Origin: Hemerocallis citrina | Taxonomy: Eukaryota > Streptophyta > Magnoliopsida > Asparagales > Asphodelaceae | Direction of reading: 5' to 3' | NCBI GenBank assembly: GCA_017893485.1 | Contig: JACEHZ010000207.1 | Coordinates: 620,001-684,000, forward strand | Length of the DNA stretch: 64,000 nucleotides | Shown: one piece after another, positions 1 to 11,249 of the stretch | Numbering within the stretch: position 1 is the first letter of the stretch | Layout: the number at the start of each line of letters is the position of its first letter | Program-made: the position numbers and the translations under genes | The notes under the pieces: model-generated | What the model was told of the DNA's origin: nothing | Seen by the model: the letters and a program-made list of their open reading frames with translations, nothing else | Databases searched by the model: none

Positions 1-266
1 CTTTTGTTGAGGTGTGTTGGGGAACATATGTTTGGGGAAGTCAGTTCTGAGAAGGGAAACATATGTTTGTAATGATACTTATCATATTAATGTGGAAGCA
101 TGCCTCCACATCTCAGTTTCAGATATGAAATTATATACATCGCGTGGTTTAGGGAACCACCTACTTTATTTTGTACTCAGTGGATGCTTGTATGTGAACA
201 TCCCCTGAGGTTACTTTCCACTAATGGGTTATGTTGCTACTCATGAATTGTGTTGGCTTTTTATAG
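1..266. other. Left edge, no supported gene
   Basis: AT-rich DNA ending in a plausible splice acceptor (TTATAG) at 261-266. A 64-codon open frame at 14-208 shows no motif and I do not treat it as a gene. Confidence 0.3.
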
Positions 267-356
267 CACACTTGATGGGTTCTGAAGAGTCATGGCCTCC
301 TATACTTTGGGAAATTATTTTAGTAAGGCTTCATCTTGCTATATCTATTGTTCAAG
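267..356 (+). CDS. Candidate internal exon, unrecognised gene
   Basis: Seen: an open stretch bounded by an acceptor (TTATAG) and a donor (CAAG|GTAATT). The peptide contains MGSEESWPPILWEII followed by VRLHLAISIVQ and has a protein-like composition without stops. I do not recognise the family. It could be an exon of the same gene as the candidate terminal exon at 1263-1409, since both are on the plus strand and the rest of the gene would lie left of the window. Without transcripts this is only a splice-site-plus-open-frame argument. Confidence 0.3.
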
Positions 357-1262
357 GTAATTCCCAAAATTTTTCGTCCGTAATTTTGTTGTTCTAGCTG
401 CATCGATGCTGATTCAATCAACAAAAAGAATTTTTCACTATCCAATATTTATGTATTTCTACATTGTTTGGGTAAACTCTTTCTATGAAACTTTATTATA
501 ATCTTTCCACACCGTGAGGCATTCCCTTGCTGACATGGATTCTGATGTTGCTAATGGCTTCTAATGTTTGTGATAGATATTATGTCAATAGATTGATGCT
601 GTGTTTGGCTTCTGATGATGTGATGGCTTTGGATTTTGTGATGGTTCTGAAGCACGCACATTCTACCGAAGTGTTTCCTGTCATTTTGGTTTGGGTACTG
701 ATGCTGATACTGTGTACCATTCCCTTGCTTATTTGGGTTCTGATGCTGCTAATGGATTCTACTGTTTCTGATGGATATGAATGGAATTTTTTCTGTGTTT
801 GCCATCTGATGCTGTGCTGTTCCTGATGTTCTAGGCGATGGATTGGGTTCATATGCTCCGGTCTTTTTGTTCTTGTCGGTCTCCATCTAAACAGGAAGTG
901 CTTCATTTAAAACTAGTTTAAATCACCATACTCTTTTACTTCTATCATTCTAGGCAATGATGATTAATCAAAACTTATGATGCATGTGATTGGTAATGGA
1001 CTGCATTTGATGCTTTATTAGGGAATAAAAGTCATCGATCCAACAGTTGATAATATTTCATTAGTGTCATGGATATATAATGCATTACAATGCATGTTTA
1101 GTACTAGTTGGCTTGGCCTTCAAATGCAGTCCTACACTAATCTCCATGTTCTATGCAGTCATTTTTTCTTTCCAAACATGGTCTGAGCCTATGATTAATT
1201 GATGCTAGGTGATGATTAAATTAATGTTAGGTGCTGATTTTTGGTTCTTGTACGTGCTTTAG
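357..1262. other. Candidate intron with degenerate TTCTGATG-rich repeat
   Basis: No exon seen. About 520-840 is rich in TTCTGATG. Two imperfect copies of a segment (TTCTGATG, then TGCTAATGG about ten bases on) lie near 540 and 738. The rest is AT-rich and unremarkable. If the exons on either side belong to one gene, this is its intron. Confidence 0.35.
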
Positions 1263-1409
1263 GATATGTTGGTACCTGGAAAGCTTTTGGAGAGCCCAGA
1301 AGTGCTTGCAAACAGGCAGCGAGAGTACACAATGGAGATAATATTGACACAGTTGAAGAAGGAAATGGGCTGCACCCCACGATCATGCACAGGAGACATT
1401 GATTTCTAA
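1263..1409 (+). CDS. Candidate terminal exon, unrecognised gene
   Basis: Seen: a pyrimidine-rich acceptor (GTGCTTTAG) followed by 48 open codons and TAA at 1407-1409. The peptide begins DMLVPGKLLESPEVLANRQ and ends MGCTPRSCTGDIDF. Its helical middle has alternating charged and hydrophobic residues and it has no low-complexity bias, which is more protein-like than the shadow frames around it. I cannot name the family. An alternative is a chance open frame or a fragment of a decayed gene. Confidence 0.35.
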   Translation, partial: DMLVPGKLLESPEVLANRQREYTMEIILTQLKKEMGCTPRSCTGDIDF

Positions 1410-2136
1410 GGAAGTGAAAGTATAAATAATATATTTGAAATGTGCTCGGTATATTGACAATATTTTTATGTGATTTGCTATTTTGCACCTCCAAAATGAA
1501 ACATCTTTAGTTCATCTGTTCCTGTCTGAATTGTTTTTAATTCTGAACAATGAATTTAGATAGTATGTATGTAGATTTTTCTTTTGCTTATTATGTAAGG
1601 AAGTACACCAACTTGCATATATTATTTCTCACTGTTATACGTCTCCTCATCTTTGTCCATTCCAACATCAACCTGCCCAGTGATGCATATATCTTCATCA
1701 TTTGATCATTCAAATAAATAGTCTATTAACAAAGCAGGACTTCAGTTCCCAAAACGTACATAAACCTCTCAAAATAAAACAGAGACATTACTTTAATACA
1801 AACAGTACCTACACATCAACAGCTACAAGGTCTTTCCCATCTCGCATATCAGTTGATGCAATCATCTTTGGGCAAGGTATAGTCGCATATCAGTTCATGT
1901 GATCAAGTTCAAGGTGTTACACATTAATACAACTCCTCACATTGAAAATATTTGCTCCATTGGCTCTTTCTCACGATTCTTGTTCGTATACTTGTAGAAC
2001 TTTGATCTGTAACTGTAGGGGGAAAAAAACACTTCAGAAGAAAATGAGAGGAAATTGATTAAGCATACGGCGTTTTTAATCTCAGTGTCATAAAAACTGT
2101 ACTCCTATTAATTTGAGAATTTAATTTTATACCCAA
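1410..2136. other. Intergenic, AT-rich
   Basis: No gene or repeat recognised. If the preceding exon is real, the first few hundred bases would be its 3' untranslated region and downstream flank. Confidence 0.3.
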
Positions 2137-2402
2137 ATGGCTTTTATAAGCTCATTATCCAGTTACGTTTTAAAGAAAATTTCCCAGTTTTTTTTTCACC
2201 AAACGCATTTTATAATCTCATTTTCAAAAAATATTTTTCAAATTTTTTTTATTACCAAGCAGCTTTTACACTCTCATTTTCAGAAAACAGTTTTCAGAAA
2301 AAATTATTACCAAACAGCTTTTACGCTCTCATTTTCAGAAAACAATTTTCAGAAAACTCATTTCAGAAAACTGATTTCAGAACAACACACCAAACGCAGC
2401 CT
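2137..2402 (+). repeat. Degenerate direct repeats (about 60 bp)
   Basis: Four to five imperfect copies of a module made of CCAAA(C), GC(A/T)TTTTA, CTCATTTTCA and GAAAA. They end with a run of TTTCAGAAAAC units and CACCAAACGCAGCC. The apparent 105-aa open frame across it is a by-product of the repeat (Phe/Lys/Ser-rich) and is not called as a gene. Confidence 0.5.
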
Positions 2403-2454
2403 TACATTCCCACCTTATATGATTATTAGGGAGAAAGACGAGGTATTTGATTAG

Positions 2455-3160
2455 TAGACTTGCATACCCATGACAATGAAGAATCCATTCGAGTGCAAAT
2501 TAACGAATCTTAGGGAGAAAATCAAGGTAACAATTAAAAGTCTGCCTAATATTTTATTTTTTCTTACCATTAGAGTTTTGTAAATAAAAACTAAATATAT
2601 ACGGTACTTTTGGATAGATGAAAGAGGCTTTACTTAATTATCTATTTTTAATGTAGTTGTTAGAGATTATTTTCGATTGCATGTTCTTATGCTTAATTGA
2701 AATATATGATGTTCATCAAGGGCCTTAGATGGTAATAGTACTGGATTTGATTGCTTCTATAGCTTGGAGGTTCTAATAAGTATTTTATTTGATTTCAGAG
2801 AAAAGAGGGTTGCTGGTCACGTAAATATTGGTTTGATTTTGTAAAGTTTTGATTTTGGGGGGTTTTTAGGGTTGTGGTTGTGGTTGTGGTTGAGTACAAT
2901 CCATTTCGGTCAAAACTTGCAGCTGCAATACATGGTGGAGTTGACAGTATCTATATTGTGAGTGGTAACTTGATTTAGTGTTCTAATTTGGTTAATTAGT
3001 TATAGTTGGTTTTTTTAAATTTAATTAAATGCTTAATCAATATTTCTATTCATCTTAAGTTTGTTTTTTTAGTTCATTGCCTACATGTGCTTTTTCACTT
3101 TTTTTTAAATAATAATCATCATTGTCTGTGTTTTAAAATTAAATAAAAAATATTAGGGCG
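2455..3160. other. Intergenic, AT-rich
   Basis: No open frame or repeat of note apart from a short GTTGTG run near 2870-2892. The right part probably belongs to the Helitron whose 3' terminus lies at 3184, but I could not find its 5' end. Confidence 0.3.
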
Positions 3161-3184
3161 TTCATTGCACGTGCAGATTACTAA
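3161..3184 (+). mobile_element. Helitron 3' terminus
   Basis: Seen: palindrome TGCACGTGCA (3166-3175), a 5-bp spacer, then CTAA followed by T. Helitrons end in a short hairpin a few bases upstream of CTRR and insert between A and T. The 5' TC end was not located, so only the terminus is annotated. Confidence 0.5.
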
Positions 3185-3377
3185 TTGTTATGGGCAACAT
3201 TTACTGGAATTTGATATTAATGGTGAATGATTTGATCCTAGCTTGACTGTTGTAGCTTAATTGCTAATTGTTCTCATTTATTTTCAGAACAGATTTTTGA
3301 TATAGGCAATTAAATAATTTACTATATCTTGTCTGATTGACAATTTATTTAATGTAGTGACTCTACTTTTTCTAGAA

Positions 3378-3404
3378 GTGTATATTACACGTGCTTTATA
3401 CTAG
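3378..3404 (+). mobile_element. Helitron 3' terminus, second copy
   Basis: Seen: a hairpin with stem GTGTA/TACAC (3378-3390), a spacer, then CTAG (3401-3404) followed by T. It is related to the terminus 220 bp upstream and in the same orientation, suggesting two adjacent or nested insertions upstream of the TMEM50-like exon. Confidence 0.5.
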
Positions 3405-3786
3405 TCAAAATATAAATATATTTTTTTGATGAATATAAATATTGAAACATGTAAACACCATTAGGTCTAACCGTACTGTATAACATTCACCGTCTAAAAT
3501 CACAAAAAAGGACGGTAGCCTTTGGATTCAGTTCACAGATTAAACAACTAACTCTTACCCCAATTTTAAAATTCTAATACAAACGTCTTTTATCATCCCA
3601 ATAAAATCCCATATAACCGTTATAACTCTTCTCTCTCTCGTGTTCTTGATCGACCCCGCCGACACAACAAATCTCTCAGAAACACGTGATGTGCACGTGC
3701 TAATAACTCCTAAAAAAACCCAACTCCCTCAAACAAAATTTCCCCAGTCGCACCCATCCAGTACCAAATCCAGGCAAATCAAAATC
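3405..3786 (+). promoter_or_regulatory. Possible promoter and 5' leader of the TMEM50-like exon
   Basis: AT-rich DNA followed by a CT-rich leader (TTCTTCTCTCTCTCG near 3630) of the kind found in plant 5' untranslated regions. The frame is open from 3640 to the ATG at 3787. No clear TATA box or transcription start is visible. Confidence 0.3.
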
Positions 3787-3928
3787 ATGGACAACAACAA
3801 CTGTTCGCTAATGTGGGAGATCGCCGGGCCGGGCGTTTCCGGCGCGGTGTTCGGCGCGGGGTGGTGGTTCTGGGTAGACGCCGTCGTCTGCAGCTCCGTC
3901 AAAGTCTCCTCCCTCCATTACTTGCCCG
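3787..3928 (+). pseudogene. TMEM50-like first exon
   Basis: Seen: ATG at 3787 and 47 codons up to a donor (CCCG|GTACC, 3928/3929). The peptide contains MWEIAGPGVSGAVFGAGWWF, then WVDAVVCSS and HYLPG. These match the N-terminus of plant TMEM50-type four-helix membrane proteins of the endomembrane system, including the hallmark GWWFWVDA and HYLPG. The following TMEM50 exons (FNCVRKED-type sequence) are absent. Instead the next candidate exon (4015-4095) joins in matching phase 1 and leads into kinesin sequence. The 5' region and exon 1 of a TMEM50 gene have therefore been copied next to, or fused with, a kinesin gene. Identity of the exon is strong; that it is a fragment is inferred from the missing exons. 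Confidence 0.7.
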
Positions 3929-4014
3929 GTACCTACCAGTTTCTTATTTATTAGGGTTTTGATTATCTCTAATTACTTTAGGGTTTCTAAAGATGGTTTC
4001 TTGATTATGAACAG

Positions 4015-4515
4015 ATCGATTCAAGAACAAACCATGGGTGAGAGATCCAAAGCTCTCAGCCGTTGAAGGGATCACCCAAGAATTTGAACCCCATGGTATA
4101 TATCTCTTCGTCTTTCCTCCAAATTTTTAGATTCTATATATGTTTTGTTCTCTTTTGATTGTTTTTATGTGGGTTTTTTGTTTCTGATTCTAATGGCATG
4201 ATAATGTCCGGATCTTGATGTTTTTGATTGTTTTAAAATGGGGTTTTTTGTTTCTGATTCTAATGGTATGATAAAGCACGGATCTTGATGTTTCTTGTTT
4301 GTTTGTTGTGAATCAGAAGATGGAAAGAAAATTTCCCGAGAATGGATCATGTCAAGAAATGATTCGATCTTTAGTTGAATTAATGTGTGCTCTATTTGAT
4401 TTTATTGATGGGTTTTTTGATTATTTCCGTTTTCTGGGTTTTAGTTGTCGTTTCAGATCAAGACGATGATTTGGCCAATTCGGAAGAGGCGGATGATGAA
4501 CAAGTCAACATTCAG
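4015..4515 (+). pseudogene. Two phase-compatible candidate exons between TMEM50 and kinesin parts
   Basis: Candidate exon 4015-4095 runs from an acceptor (AACAG) to a donor (CCATG|GTATA). It gives DRFKNKPWVRDPKLSAVEG when joined to the preceding exon. Candidate exon 4457-4515 (TTTCAG to CAG|GTAAT) gives an acidic stretch, DQDDDLANSEEADDEQVNIQ. Phases are compatible across 3787-3928, 4015-4095 and 4457-4515, so a chimeric message is at least possible. The segments probably come from the region N-terminal to a kinesin-14 motor, but I cannot confirm this. The intervening intron holds a short direct duplication (GGTTTTTTGTTTCTGATTCT at about 4173 and again at about 4244). Confidence 0.4.
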
Positions 4516-4628
4516 GTAATCTCTCTCTCTCTCTCTGTTTTTCAAATTAATTGAAATTTAATTTTGAGAAATGGGTTAATTTTTTCAAATTTATTTATTT
4601 ATTTTTTGTATGTTTGGTTTTGTTTTAG

Positions 4629-6690
4629 GGGCCAAGTACAACAGCTTACTGAAGAAATGTCAAAGACCAGACTTCTGAAGCCGCAGAATTTTGCAGGCTG
4701 TTTGTGAGGGTTGACCAACAAGTGCATTCAAGAGTGTGAGCCAAAATATGAGGCAATGTAGAAGTACACTCAGGATTGCTTGGAAAGAAAGCGTTTGTAC
4801 AATGAGATAATTGAGCTGAAAGGTAATTTAAGGGTTTTCTGCAGATATGTTGAATGGATATACTTTTGTGGTTGAATTCGGTCAAGATTCGAAATTGTCA
4901 GTTGTTTGCTCTGATAATTTAAAGAAGCAGTTAAGATTTGATCACGTTTTTACCTGAAAGATAATGAAGGTACAAACACAGTTTATGTTATAGAGGGTTG
5001 CAGTTTCTTAGTTTTACCTCTGACATTTCTTGGGTTAAGCAAGTCCGATATGTTTTTACCATCAATATATCAATTTATAGGTATCATCCCTTAATTAGCT
5101 GCATAGTTAGCTCCACATCGTTATATGCTGATGCAGCATATAACCATGTGGATCTAACTATATTATTCGGTTGTGTCTTGTGTGTATGCATATTTGGCTT
5201 ACATACTTAGTGTTATTTAGTGTTTTCACATTCTTATTAAGTAAACTTGTGTGTAATTTACAGCAAGATGTTTTACATTAACTTTACAAGAGAGTTCTCT
5301 ATTTCTTCAATTAAGTTATTAATGTATAATTAGTACATGTTAGAACACGAATATACATCCCTCAACCCTCATGAAAAATTAGGAGTTTTAGTTTAGTTAC
5401 GAGGACACTACGAACACACACGGACATGGGGATATTTTAAAGAACTACCCTAAAATATCCAGTACTGTGTCATATTTGTGTCTGACACGTCATGGTTACC
5501 AAATTGAAGTGGAATATACCTCGATTCAGTGTCCGTGATTCATAGCTTAGGTTCGACTCCTTCCATGCACATGTTTAAAGTGGAATATATTAAATAATGT
5601 ACCTTCGTTTCAGCCCACAAAATGGGATCTCAACTTGCATCTGCAAACAAGAATGTCACTATAAATTGCTCAACCATTACTACTACTTCAATGTTTTGGT
5701 GTCTTGAGTAGACACTTCAGCTTGTGATAACAAAGCATTTCTCTCTCTTATTTTGTAGCAAATATCTGCTTTTTTAAATAAGGGATCTCAACTTGCATCT
5801 GCAAACAAGAATGTCACTGTAAATTGCTCAACCATTACTACTACTTCTATGTTTTGGTGTCGTGAGTAGGTTGGAAGTATATTCAACATCTAATTGTTGC
5901 TGTAGGTTGGAAGTAAAGCAAGTAGCAGATGGCACTGCGGATGTACCTGGCCTTGTGGAGGCTCTAACCTTTCAGCATAGAAGAGATGTGTGGGAGATAC
6001 TCCAAATGGGGGAAAATAATATATCGGTTGGATCTACCAAGGCAAATCAACTCTGTAGCCATTCTCACTGGTAATATTGTCGCAAAAGTATATATTTTCA
6101 GTTCATTTTTCGTCACTGAATGAAGCCAACTTCTAAGACTGGTTCCTCTCATAAGTACTTGATATCTGAATTGAAAAATAGATATGGTGCATAAATTTGG
6201 TCTATGACTTGTTTGTCATCTTGCATAATTGTCTTAAAAAGTGTCGTCAAGAAAATATTTTTGTTTAACGATTTTTTCTGGAGGACTTCGTATGATACAA
6301 CAGTCAGTTCTACGAACACTGATTTTAATTCTAAAAATGCTTCTAAGTTAGAAAAGTAGTTTAGGGTCTCCAAAAGCAACATTTTAGGTCATTATATTAT
6401 TTCGTCTTTCACAGCATGGTGAGAGTGATTTTAAAGGGCGAGAATATGGTGAACGGGCAAAGGAGCAAGAGCCACATGTGGCTTGTGGATTTAGCTGGAA
6501 AGGAGCAAGTGGGCAAAACTGAGGTGGAAGGTATCACAGTTCATAAACAAGTCCGTCTCTGCACTTGGGGATGTTATATCATACCTTGCAAATCTCTATC
6601 TTATTGTTTTGTCTCTGGTAATTGGAACTATCTCCTGATTTGTTTGCCAACTCTAAGCGTACTCACTTGCTACAGAGCTCTCTAGGTGTG
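4629..6690 (+). pseudogene. Kinesin-14 (minus-end-directed motor) pseudogene
   Basis: Seen, in scattered frames: ERKRLYNEIIELKGNLRVFC (neck linker and first motor strand, about 4786-4840); VVEFGQDSKLSVVCSDNLKK then LRFDHVF (about 4868-4950); LEVKQVADGTADVPGLVEAL and NISVGSTKANQLCSHSHW (5900-6071; NxxSSRSH switch I degraded to NQLCSHSH); and VRVILKGENMVNGQ with SHMWLVDLAGKEQVGKTEVEG (6417-6530; switch II DxxGxE present as DLAGKE). The order matches the kinesin-14 motor domain. The P-loop (GQTGTGKT) between 4950 and 5870 is missing, a stop interrupts the neck (TAG near 4769), and the C-terminal motor part is frameshifted. It is therefore a dead copy. An exon-sized direct duplication occupies part of the gap. 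Confidence 0.75.
5625..5870 (+). repeat. Direct duplication inside the kinesin pseudogene
   Basis: An 86-bp segment starting GGGATCTCAACTTGCATCTG occurs at 5625-5711 and again at 5783-5870 with only a few differences, offset about 158 bp. It lies where the P-loop exon of the motor domain should be, and may have been involved in the loss of that exon. Confidence 0.75.
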
Positions 6691-8430
6691 TATTTCTTAT
6701 TCTTTTTTTCACTTTCAACTATTATAGGAATTAACTTGGTTTTAGATATTAGATTTTTTAAAGTTTAGGGGATACATTTTATAGGCCCACTGTTGTACCA
6801 CAGAAAGAAACTAATTTTTGACAGAAATATATCTGTCATCATTTACTTGGTCTCACGATGTATTTAAAATGTACTGTTTCATAATAAAAATATGCTACTT
6901 TTTCATAATAAAAATATGCTGCTTTTGGTTTATGTGCTGTTCTGTTTCCAATTTATATTTTAAAAATAACGTGTTCACATCTTATTAGCAATCAGTCTAG
7001 CAGTCAGTCAAGTTCAGCTGTATTTTAATAAAATGGGTTTCTCGAAACAGTTTTAAAGGTGAGGGAGGAGGGTTTAAATTGTATAAGAGGTAATCACAAG
7101 GCTAATAGATGAGAATAAATTTCCTTATCTCAATCTTTACTATTGCTTTCATGTTTCCATGGACAATGAAGGAATAAAGCTTTTTGTACTCTGGGATGAT
7201 GGAATTAATGCTTTTTGTACTCTGGGATGATGGAATTAATGTCTTCATACAGATGAATGATCTTATTGTCCTTTTCCTTTCTCCAGAGAATCACCATATC
7301 AAGTCATGAGTATATCATAGCATTCATTTTCGTGTTCCTTCAAAATTTAATTAGGTTATGGGAAGCTAAACTACTCAGACATTTCCATCTTGCAACTTAT
7401 GTTGAACAAACCTTCCTATAGGAATTCTCTGGTGCACGTAATTTTTTTGGTATTCTTGCCTTTCATGAACAATATGTCGATGATTGCCAGCTAGTTTGTT
7501 CTCGTTCTTGGTAGATGATTGCTCCCCTATTGATCGTTACAGCAATTTTACATTATTCACATTACCACTAATTCATTTTCACAACACGAACACTGGAGTT
7601 GATGGATGTTTTAGCTCGATCGAGTAACAGACCAGTTAAAATTACTTTAAAAGTCTATCACGGACCAATACGTCTACTGGTTTATTTGGAACAAACAATA
7701 AGATATAGTTGAAAATGATTATACACACTTGGCCATATTTAGATGAAATTAAAAATAATACAATTTATACTACTGAAATTGATCTTTACATCGTTTATAC
7801 ATAGAGGTGATACAAATTACTAAATTTGCATATGTTTTTTTATCTTCCATCATGTGGACGAGAAAAATTATTCATATTGCAATCACATGATGGATGAGCA
7901 TGTTCAAATTAAGCGATTTTGCATCACCATATATATGATATGAACCACATTTTCCTTGATCATTTCCCCCCTACATATATGGCCAAGAGTATTGGCTATC
8001 TAGCACAACCTATCCTGTTTATTACTTTATACAAAATAGTGAGAACATTTACTTCTTTGCTGTTTATTGAAACTTTCTATACAGTAATAATTGTCGTGTT
8101 GTCGTGTTGTTGATCACGACTTTAACTAAAGAAGAAATTAATTAGTTACCGTGAGATCAACCTAAAATCTATTTTGTTATGTCAAATTCTGATTGCAATG
8201 AGTTAGGCATGATATGTGTGACATACTGCGTGACAAAGTAAATTGATCATAATATTTATGTTATTCATATGTAATTTGATCATAATATCTATAACAAAAA
8301 AGGGAGAATATTTTAAGTAACCTTGTGTGCAAAATAGTTACTGGTGAAGATCTTTAACATTGATTAGGTGCTAAGATATTGGAGAAAAATCAAAACTTAC
8401 AAAGATGCACTTTACAAGATATAGGTATTT
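6691..8430. other. AT-rich intergenic DNA with one short tandem duplication
   Basis: No coding region recognised. A perfect 31-bp tandem duplication (CTTTTTGTACTCTGGGATGA plus 11 bases) lies at 7180-7210 and 7211-7241. Further kinesin remnants were sought and not found. Confidence 0.5.
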
Positions 8431-9710
8431 GCTTAACATAACTGTCTTTATATTTTATTTAATTTGTATCAGTAGCCGCTGAATAGAAGAAAAGAAGCGA
8501 AAAAACGTTGGGTCTTTTACTTTTTGGTAAAATTCACATAATGTCGTGTTCTTTATTGTATATGTATAATTTTATTATTTAAAGTTTAAATATGTATAAT
8601 TATTTTTATTTTTTTTCCCCTAACGTATATTATTGTATTACTGTCTTTTGTCATTTATATGAAAATATAAGAGATTAAATATCCATATAATTTATTTTGT
8701 TGCAGCTCTAATCTATCGTGAAGTATCTCCCTGCAAAATTAAGGAAATTATTAAAAAATAGAATGCTAGGGGAATTAAGAAATTAAAATACAATCTTACA
8801 TTTTCATTAGAAGAAAAGGACGAAGATAAAGCAGTCAGACATTGGTTATAGAGGTTGTTTGCTTAACATAATTGTCTTTATATTTTATTTAATTTGTATT
8901 AGTAGCTGCTGAACAAAAGAAAAAAAAGCTAAAAAAGGCTAGGTCTTTTACTTTTTGGTAAAATTCACATAATGTCGTGTTATTTATTGTATATGTATAA
9001 TTTTATTATTTGAAGTTTAAATATGTATAATTTATTTTTACTTTTTCCCCTAATGTGTATTATTGTATTACTTTTTTTTGTATTTATATGAAAATATAAG
9101 AGATTGAATATCCATATAATTTGTTTTGTTGTAGCTCTAATCTATCGTGAAGTATCTCCCTACAAAATTAAGAGAATTATTAAAAAATGGAATGCTTGGG
9201 GAAATTAAAATACAATCTTACATTTTCATTAGAAGAAAAGGATGAAGATAAAGCAGTCAGACATTGGTTATAGAGGTTGTTTGCTTAACATAATTGTCTT
9301 TATATTTTATTTAATTTGTATTAGTAGCTGCTGAACAAAAGAAAAAAAAGCTAAAAAAGGCTAGGTCTTTTACTTTTTGGTAAAATTCACATAATGTCGT
9401 GTTCTTTATTGTATATGTATAATTTTATTATTTGAAGTTTAAATATGTATAATTTATTTTTATTTTTTCCCCTAACGTGTATTATTGTATTACTTTCTTT
9501 TGTATTTATATGAAAATATAAGAGATTGAATATCCATATAATTTGTTTTGTTGTAGCTCTAATCCATCGTGAAGTATCTCCCTACAAAATCAAGGGAATT
9601 ATTAAAAAATGGAATGCTTGGGAATTGAGTAATTAAAATACAATATTACATTTTCATTAGAAGAAAAGGACGAAGATAAATCAGTCAGACACTGGTTATA
9701 GAGGTGGTTG
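8431..9710 (+). repeat. Tandem triplication, unit about 425 bp
   Basis: Three head-to-tail copies start with GCTTAACATAA(C/T)TGTCTTTA at 8431, 8861 and 9283 (steps 430 and 422). Each contains TGGTAAAATTCACATAATGT and CTAATC(T/C)ATCGTGAAGTATC, and copies two and three are closer to each other than to copy one. No open frame is shared. This is AT-rich, non-coding, and looks like a young local amplification rather than a dispersed element. Confidence 0.85.
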
Positions 9711-9999
9711 GCAAGTTATTTAATCCCAACTTTTTGATAAATAAAAAATTATGATGTATTAAGTTGTTAATTTTTAACACAGAAGTTAAAAAAATAAGAC
9801 ATGTAAATAACTTTATCCCTACTTATAAAAAATAATGTTATCCTTATTATGCTTTCGCATACATTCTCTTACATCTACAGCTTTCTCATTGTCTCTTCCT
9901 CGTATCATCTCTTCTCTCATTCAGATAAATAAACAAATAATACAATTTGACAAATATATACCTTAATGAAAATACTATAAATCTTATAGATTAGAAATA
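9711..9999. other. AT-rich spacer
   Basis: Flank between the tandem triplication and the minimal Helitron. No feature seen. Confidence 0.4.
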
Positions 10000-10166
10000 C
10001 TAGTAATTTACACATGCAATGCACGTCTTAATAAATATATATTTTTAAAAGTAAAAATTCTAATGTAGTCTGGACTTGAATTTGAGACCTCCTTTAGGTA
10101 CGCGCGATGCACGTGTTTGTTTGTTTACAAATGACAACTCCAACTCTCCCATTATAATATTAGAGA
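10000..10166 (-). mobile_element. Minimal 167-bp non-autonomous Helitron
   Basis: Seen on the minus strand: it starts TCTCTAATATTATAATGGGA (10166 downward) and ends with a hairpin-like GACGTGCATTGCATGTG, a short spacer and CTAG (10003-10000). The flanking bases are A (9999) and T (10167) on the plus strand, the Helitron A/T target. It contains a second ACGTGCATCGCGCG-type motif. It has no coding capacity, so it would depend on a Rep/helicase supplied elsewhere. The same termini recur in the 18.9-20.2 kb cluster, which supports both ends. Confidence 0.7.
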
Positions 10167-11249
10167 TTCGAGATATTGAATAAAGAATTGAATATAGATT
10201 ACAAAAAATCATATTCATATATATTGAAGATACCAGTCTAAGATTTTGAAATTAGGGTTAATAAGTATTTCATTAGGAAAAAATAAAGAAAAATATTTTC
10301 ACAATCATATTACAAATATAAGGAGCTCTCTCTTCACAATAACATCCAGTTGCACCTAACATTTTAAGTTAGACATACTCGGGGGCCATACCCTTACTTG
10401 AGGCAGAAGAGGTGGCCGCTTCGGGCCCCCGAATTTTTCTCAATTTTAGGAGCCCCAATTTTTCTTCTTCTTTTATACATGTAGTAAAATAAAATTACAC
10501 TATGAATAATTGTGATTAGGGGCTCCCAATTTAATTATTTAGGCCTTTATAAGTTTTTATTATTAATTGGGCTTGTGCTTTAATTGAATTTGGACATTTT
10601 GTTGATTTATGGATTGAATTTGAGGCTTGAAATTCCTCTCCAAATCCAATCTGCACCTGACCCACACTCGCATCTGAGACCCGACCTGCACACTTCAATA
10701 CCCTACCCTCCATTCTACAAATCCAATCCATCTCCATTCTCCAAATCCAAGTCATCCATCTCCAATTTACCTTGAACAATGTGCAAATTATATATATACT
10801 AGTTTTTCTGGTGGGCCCGTGCCTACGACACGTCTTCGAACGATACATCATATAAAAAGCCTTGCAAACAGTAAAATAACAGTTATTTAGCTCAAGTTTG
10901 AATAGTATGACAATAATTAGTTGTAAATAAAAGTTCATGTTATCATTAGTATATGTTGAAAAATAATTATAAATGTGGGTGTAAAATCCAACTTCTTAGA
11001 ACTTTGAGAGTGGAAAATGATGAAATTTATTTGTTGAGGAGATATTTGTTATTTTCAATGTAACACGAGCAATAAAAGAAGCATAAAAAATCTGAAAATT
11101 TATTAACCTGAAATCTGAAAATCTAAATTTCTGAGTAAATAGAGAGAAAATGAGAGAGAGGGAGAGAGAGAAAGAGAAAAATATAAAAAAAAGTGAAGAG
11201 TGAAAAGACACATGGTAATAAAGTAATGAGTTTTTAGTTTAGGAGGAAA
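10167..11249. other. Transposon debris, including another Helitron end
   Basis: At 10799-10835 (minus strand) a GC-rich hairpin region (GGCACGGGCCCACC) is followed by CTAG and flanked by A at 10798, another Helitron family's 3' end. At 10378-10470, GGGGGCCATACC and CGGGCCCCCGAA look like remnants of a DNA transposon or other repeat that I cannot name; a related CTCGGGCCCCCGTGAAC lies near 13600. No gene is supported; the 135-aa minus-strand frame at 10531-10938 has no motif. Confidence 0.4.
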
